NCBI GenBank assembly: GCA_014377495.1
Contig: JACMPN010000544.1
Coordinates: 1 to 9,349 of the forward strand
Length of the DNA: 9,349 nt
Source: Candidatus Sericytochromatia bacterium
GTDB lineage: Bacteria; Cyanobacteriota; Sericytochromatia; JACMPN01
Direction of reading: 5' to 3'
Below the pieces are notes generated by a model. The model searched no databases. It saw only the letters and a program-made list of their open reading frames with translations, and had not been told where the DNA came from. The position numbers and the translations under genes were made by a program. Below are positions 5,645-9,349 of the stretch, piece by piece (the stretch's first letter is position 1; each line of letters begins with the position of its first letter).

Positions 5645-8049
5645 TGCAGGCCGTTGCGATCGCCGCCAGCTGCGTCCACTGCGGGCTCGCCGCCCCGGCG
5701 CCCGAGCCCGGGGCCCTCGCCTTCTGCTGTGCCGGCTGCCGGCTGGCCTATGGCATCCTCAACGGCGCCCCCATCCCCGACGTGCCGCCGCCACCGTTCC
5801 CTTACGACGACACAGGTTTTTTGCAGGACCTGGGCGGTGGGACCGGGCCCACCTACGTCCTGACGTTCCGGCTCGAAGGTCTGCACTGCCCATCGTGCGT
5901 CCGGGTCGTCGAAACGGTCTGCCAAAGACCTGGCGTCAGCGAGGCCCGCGTCCACCTCACCGCCGGCAAGCTGGCCCTGGGCTGGCAGCAGGACGTCACT
6001 CCTCTCAGCACCATTGCCGCCCGCCTGGCCGGGGCCGGGTACAGCCTCGTCCCCATCGTGGCCAGCGCCCTGATGCAGGCCCGCAGGCTCGAACGACGGG
6101 CCTGGGCCCTGCGTCTGGCCGTCACCGGGTTTGCCGCCGTGTCGGTCGGCTTTCTGGGTGAATCCCTGACTTGGGGCCGCTTTGGCGCCGACGACGCCGT
6201 GAGCTGGAGCCTGCTCGGCTGGATCAGCGCCCTCGTGGCCACGCCCACCCTCTTTTACGCGGGGATGCCCTTTCTGCAGGGGGCCTGGCGGGGCCTGCGC
6301 CACCGCATTCTGGGCATGGACCTGACGATCGCCCTGGGTGCTTTGGCCACCTACATTGCCAGCATGGTCTCGCTGTTTCGGGGGCACGGGGCCCTGTATT
6401 TCGATTCCCTGACGATGTTCCTTTTCCTGATCGTCGTCGGCCGCTGGGGCGAGACCTGGGCCCAGGAAAAAGCCGCCGCCGCCGCCGATGCCCTGCTGCC
6501 GCCACCATTGGCGAACGTGATGGCGCGGACGGATGACGGCTGGGTGGCCCGCCCGCCCTATCGGATCGTCCCGGGTGACCGGGTCCGGTTCGGCGCCGGG
6601 GACATCTGTGCCGTCGACGGCTGCATCCTCAGCGGCACGGCGGAAATCGACGATGCCCTCCTCACCGGTGAGAGCCGCCCCCAACTGCGCACGGTGGGTG
6701 ATCGCGTGCACGGGGGATCCCGTCTCGTCGAGGGCGAGCTGGAGATCGTCGTGACGACGGTCGGGGCGACGACGACGCTGGCCCGGCTGCGGCGGCTGGC
6801 TGGACAGGCCTCTGCCACCAAGGGCCCCTGGAGCGACCTGGCCGAGCGCACCGCCCACTGGCTGGTTTTGATGGTCATCGCCGCCGCCGCCTTTACCCTG
6901 TGGCTCTGGCGCCACGAGCCGGATCAGGCCCTGCTGCACGCCGTCAGCGTCCTGATCATCAGCTGCCCCTGTGCTTTGGGCCTCGCCACGCCGGCGGCCC
7001 TGTCCCTGGCCAGCGCCAGGAGCTGGCGCCAGGGCCTCTTAATCAAGAACGGGCATGCCCTCGATGCCCTCGGCAACCTGACTCACCTGATGCTCGACAA
7101 GACGGGCACGGTGACGACCCATACGCTGTGCATCGTCACCGTGCTCCCCCATGCCGCCGGGCTGCCGGGAATCCCGCCTGCGGCGCAGGCCGACGCCGTG
7201 CTCCGCTGTGCCGCCGCCCTGACGGTACCGAGCGCTCACCCCGTGGCCCGGGCGATCACGGCGGGCGTGTCCGGCCTGGTGCCGGCGGTCACGGACTGGC
7301 GGAACGTGCCCGGCAGCGGTGTCATCGCCCGGCTCGAAGGCCGGCGCATCATCGTCGGCCGGGCCGCCTGGCTGCAGTCGCAGCAGGTGACATTGCCGGC
7401 CGACCTGCTGGCCGAGGCGGAAAAGGCTGCCCAGGCGGGCCATACCGTCACCTGGGTCGCCGCCGGTGGCACGTGCCTCGGGGCGATCGTCCTGGGTCCG
7501 GCCGTCCGCCCGGATGCAGCGGAGACGGTCCGGCGCCTGCAGCAGCTCGGCATCGTCGTCACCCTGCTCTCAGGCGACAGCCAGAGTGCCACGGCCGTCA
7601 TGGCCAACCGGATCGGGACGGCGACGGGCCAGGGCGGTATCAGGCCCGAAGGCAAGTTATCGGTGATCGAGCAGCGCAAGGGTCCGGGCAAGGTCATCGG
7701 CATGGTCGGGGACGGGGTGAACGACGGTCCCGCCCTGGCGGCCGCCGACGTCGGCATCGCCATCGGCGAGGGCTCGGGCCTGGCGATCGAGTCGGCGCCC
7801 GTGGTCCTCCTCGGTGAACGCCTGATGCCCTTGGTCGACGGGGTCCTGCTCGCCCGCCGGACGGGGACGGTCATCCGTCAGAACCTGGCCCTGTCGGCCC
7901 TATACAACCTCATTGCGGTCCCTTTGGCCATGGCCGGGCTGGTGACGCCGGCCATGGCGGCGGTGCTGATGCCCATTTCATCCCTGCTGGTCGTCGGCAA
8001 TGCCCTGCGCCTGGCTCACTGGAGGCTGCCGTGGCAATCCTCGTCCTGA
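5644..8049 (+). CDS. ccoI: CcoI/FixI copper-transporting P1B-type ATPase
   Basis: CcoI is an inner-membrane ATPase that exports copper to the periplasmic side for the CuB centre of cbb3 oxidase. The 801-residue length is normal. An N-terminal cysteine-rich element (CVHC at 10-13, FCCAGC at 27-32) characteristic of CcoI is followed by a heavy-metal-associated domain with CPSC at 82-85. Membrane segments begin near residue 156. The actuator motif TGES is at 341-344, the intramembrane copper site CPC at 441-443, the phosphorylation motif DKTGT with Asp485, the nucleotide-binding His-Pro at 532-533, and GDGVNDG at 689-695. The last membrane helices lie near the C-terminus. The extra Cys element and the position between ccoH and ccoS argue for CcoI rather than a CopA-type detoxification pump. 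Translation starts at the ATG overlapping the ccoH stop; there is no strong Shine-Dalgarno sequence, so coupling is likely. Confidence 0.97.
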   Translation: MQAVAIAASCVHCGLAAPAPEPGALAFCCAGCRLAYGILNGAPIPDVPPPPFPYDDTGFLQDLGGGTGPTYVLTFRLEGLHCPSCVRVVETVCQRPGVSEARVHLTAGKLALGWQQDVTPLSTIAARLAGAGYSLVPIVASALMQARRLERRAWALRLAVTGFAAVSVGFLGESLTWGRFGADDAVSWSLLGWISALVATPTLFYAGMPFLQGAWRGLRHRILGMDLTIALGALATYIASMVSLFRGHGALYFDSLTMFLFLIVVGRWGETWAQEKAAAAADALLPPPLANVMARTDDGWVARPPYRIVPGDRVRFGAGDICAVDGCILSGTAEIDDALLTGESRPQLRTVGDRVHGGSRLVEGELEIVVTTVGATTTLARLRRLAGQASATKGPWSDLAERTAHWLVLMVIAAAAFTLWLWRHEPDQALLHAVSVLIISCPCALGLATPAALSLASARSWRQGLLIKNGHALDALGNLTHLMLDKTGTVTTHTLCIVTVLPHAAGLPGIPPAAQADAVLRCAAALTVPSAHPVARAITAGVSGLVPAVTDWRNVPGSGVIARLEGRRIIVGRAAWLQSQQVTLPADLLAEAEKAAQAGHTVTWVAAGGTCLGAIVLGPAVRPDAAETVRRLQQLGIVVTLLSGDSQSATAVMANRIGTATGQGGIRPEGKLSVIEQRKGPGKVIGMVGDGVNDGPALAAADVGIAIGEGSGLAIESAPVVLLGERLMPLVDGVLLARRTGTVIRQNLALSALYNLIAVPLAMAGLVTPAMAAVLMPISSLLVVGNALRLAHWRLPWQSSS
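8021..8025 (+). promoter_or_regulatory. Shine-Dalgarno site supporting a GTG start for ccoS
   Basis: GGAGG lies inside the end of ccoI, five bases before GTG at 8031. In-frame ATG codons at 8049 and later would remove part of the membrane helix and have no comparable site. Confidence 0.75.
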
Positions 8050-8210
8050 TGATCCCGATGATGCTGATCATCGGCGGGCTGATGCTCTATGGCCTCGTCT
8101 GGGCCATCCGCAGCGGCCAGTTCGATGAGCTGGAGGATGAAAAATACCGCATGTTCGACGATGCCGAATTGGCCCACATCAGGGCCACCGTCCCGCCCCA
8201 TCGTCCCTGA
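8031..8210 (+). CDS. ccoS: cbb3 oxidase maturation protein CcoS
   Basis: CcoS is a tiny single-span membrane protein required for incorporation of redox cofactors into CcoN in species where it was tested. The 59-residue protein starts with GTG and overlaps the end of ccoI by 19 bases. It has one membrane helix (about 2-26, ending GLVWAIRSG) followed by the family motif SGQFDELEDEKYRMFDD (28-44), which corresponds to the usual QFDDLE...DD of CcoS. The tail (to residue 59) is slightly longer than in minimal family members. The GTG start is favoured by GGAGG five bases upstream. Confidence 0.92.
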   Translation: MAILVLMIPMMLIIGGLMLYGLVWAIRSGQFDELEDEKYRMFDDAELAHIRATVPPHRP

Positions 8211-8235
8211 ATTCACCCCGAAAGGAGGCCCGCCC

Positions 8236-8691
8236 ATGGCCAAAACTCACTCTCTGCTGTCCGCCGCCGTCGGTTTGTTGCTGGCGACGGGCATCGCCGG
8301 GATCGCCCCGGTGGCCTTTGCCGTGCCACCCCCGGCCGTCCGGACTGACCTCGCGCAGACCAAAGCGGCAGGTCCCTATGCGGTCAGCCTCGTGTTTGCG
8401 CCCAACCCGGTGCGGGCGATGCGGGATCAGCTGATGACCGTGACGGTATCCCAGGGCAACCGGCCGGTCACGCAGGCGGTGGTTTCGGCGAGCCTGACGA
8501 TGGTGGGCATGGACATGGGGCCGAACCGGGTGGCGCTGCGGGCCATCGGCAAGGGCCGCTATCAGGGCTCGTGCGTCTTTCCGGCCTGTCCGTCCGGGGG
8601 GCTCGAGTGGCGGACGACGATCACCGTGCTGGTGGGCCGCACGAAGCAAACGGTCACCTTTCCCGTCCAGTTGGCGCCCCAGGTCCGCTAG
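8236..8691 (+). CDS. Exported YtkA/FixH-like domain protein
   Basis: I do not recognise a named gene. The 151-residue protein begins with a probable Sec signal peptide: Lys3, a hydrophobic stretch about 7-29, and a cleavage candidate after AFA at 27-29. The mature part is beta-rich, with a pattern resembling the YtkA-like/FixH fold: TMVGMDMG (88-95), GKGRYQG (105-111), then a hydrophobic strand TTITVLV (127-133). Methionines 89, 92 and 94 and cysteines 113 and 118 (CVFPAC) could bind copper or form a disulfide, but that is inference. AAAGGAGG at 8221-8228, seven bases before the ATG, is a strong ribosome site. It lies 25 bases after ccoS and one base before the TauE/SafE-like gene, so it is very likely in the same operon and may help copper delivery or oxidase assembly in the periplasm. 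Confidence 0.75.
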   Translation: MAKTHSLLSAAVGLLLATGIAGIAPVAFAVPPPAVRTDLAQTKAAGPYAVSLVFAPNPVRAMRDQLMTVTVSQGNRPVTQAVVSASLTMVGMDMGPNRVALRAIGKGRYQGSCVFPACPSGGLEWRTTITVLVGRTKQTVTFPVQLAPQVR

Positions 8692-8692
8692 T

Positions 8693-9349
8693 ATGGAAAT
8701 CGGTTACGGCCTGATGGCGCTCACCGGCCTGCTCAGCGGCTTTGGTCACTGTGTCGGCATGTGCGGCCCCCTGGTCGCCACCTACACGCTGCAAAACGGC
8801 GGCGATCGTCTGGAGGCGGCGGGCACGGCCGTGCGTCGGCATTTCCTGGCCCATATTGGCTACAACGCCGGCCGGATCACCACCTATACGGCCATGGGTG
8901 CGGTGATGGGCACGATCGGCTCCTTCGTCCAGGTCGCCACCCGGCTGGCGGGCCTGCAGCACCTGCTGACCACCGTGGCCGGGCTGGCGATGATCCTGAT
9001 GGGGCTGAACATGGCCGGGTATCTGCCCAAATGGCGGCAATCTGCGGGGATGGCGGCGCCCGGGCCCTATCAGCGGCTGGTCAACACGCTGGTGAACGGG
9101 TCCCGTGGACGGGGGCATTACCTGCTGGGTCTGGCGTTGGGCCTGCTGCCCTGCGGCGTGCTCTACACGGCCCAGATCGCCGCCGCCGCCAGTGGCAGTG
9201 CCGCCAGAGGGGCAGGGCTGATGCTGAGTTTCGGGCTGGGGACGGTGCCGGCCCTCTTGGCGGTCGGCGTGATGGCCTCGTGGCTCGGACCCCGGTTGCG
9301 GGGGAACCTTTACCGCCTGGCCAGCGTGACCGTGATGGTCGCCGGGGGC
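8693..9349 (+). CDS. TauE/SafE-type (DsbD_2/UreH-like) membrane protein, 3' end outside window
   Basis: This is a polytopic inner-membrane protein; 219 residues are visible and the frame is still open at the window end. It begins with hydrophobic sequence leading to the family motif SGFGHCVGMCGP (15-26, Cys20 and Cys24), followed by further hydrophobic segments and LPCGVLY around Cys154. The paired motifs HCxGMCGP and PCG are typical of a family usually annotated as sulfite exporter TauE/SafE, related to the transmembrane region of DsbD/CcdA proteins. The sulfite annotation is probably misleading here: the conserved cysteines and the position behind ccoS fit redox or copper handling for cytochrome maturation, though this is inference. 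The start ATG is one base after the previous stop with only a weak AGG upstream, so translation probably depends on coupling. Confidence 0.88.
   Translation, partial: MEIGYGLMALTGLLSGFGHCVGMCGPLVATYTLQNGGDRLEAAGTAVRRHFLAHIGYNAGRITTYTAMGAVMGTIGSFVQVATRLAGLQHLLTTVAGLAMILMGLNMAGYLPKWRQSAGMAAPGPYQRLVNTLVNGSRGRGHYLLGLALGLLPCGVLYTAQIAAAASGSAARGAGLMLSFGLGTVPALLAVGVMASWLGPRLRGNLYRLASVTVMVAGG

Noticed and set aside
5608..6939. A 443-codon open frame on the minus strand opposite ccoI
   Set aside because: Same cause: it is a shadow of the ccoI codon pattern, low complexity, with no recognisable motif.

Overview
The window is high-GC, densely coded DNA from a bacterium. The protein sequences look like those of Pseudomonadota (Proteobacteria), but I cannot fix class or genus from the sequence. 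Almost all of it is one plus-strand locus for a cbb3-type (C-family) cytochrome c oxidase, the high-affinity terminal oxidase used at low oxygen.

Layout: (1) 1-507 is the C-terminal end of a sensor histidine kinase, followed by a probable hairpin terminator (527-553). (2) 720-3602 holds the structural genes ccoN, ccoO, ccoQ and ccoP. ccoN to ccoQ are tightly packed; ccoQ and ccoP are separated by a 159-bp palindromic element (2930-3088). (3) A 148-bp gap with hairpins separates them from the assembly genes ccoG, ccoH, ccoI and ccoS (3751-8210), which overlap or nearly touch. (4) 8236-8691 is a small exported protein with a YtkA/FixH-like look. (5) 8693 to the window end is an incomplete membrane protein of the TauE/SafE (DsbD_2/UreH-like) group, often found behind ccoS.

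How the genes work together: CcoN is the catalytic subunit with both b hemes and CuB, CcoO and CcoP carry c-type hemes that feed it electrons, and CcoQ is a small membrane subunit. CcoG (copper reductase), CcoI (copper-exporting P-type ATPase), CcoH and CcoS supply copper and help assemble and stabilise the complex. The last two genes plausibly help with periplasmic copper or redox handling, but that is inference.

Two things stand out. First, a MITE-like element sits exactly between the ccoQ stop codon and the ccoP Shine-Dalgarno sequence. It has 20-bp terminal inverted repeats (19/20), a possible TGA target duplication and near full-length dyad symmetry; removing it restores a junction of the same style as the other junctions in this operon. 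Second, CcoP is only 166 residues long and has one CxxCH heme site instead of the usual two. The rest is a well-preserved, conventional cbb3 locus.
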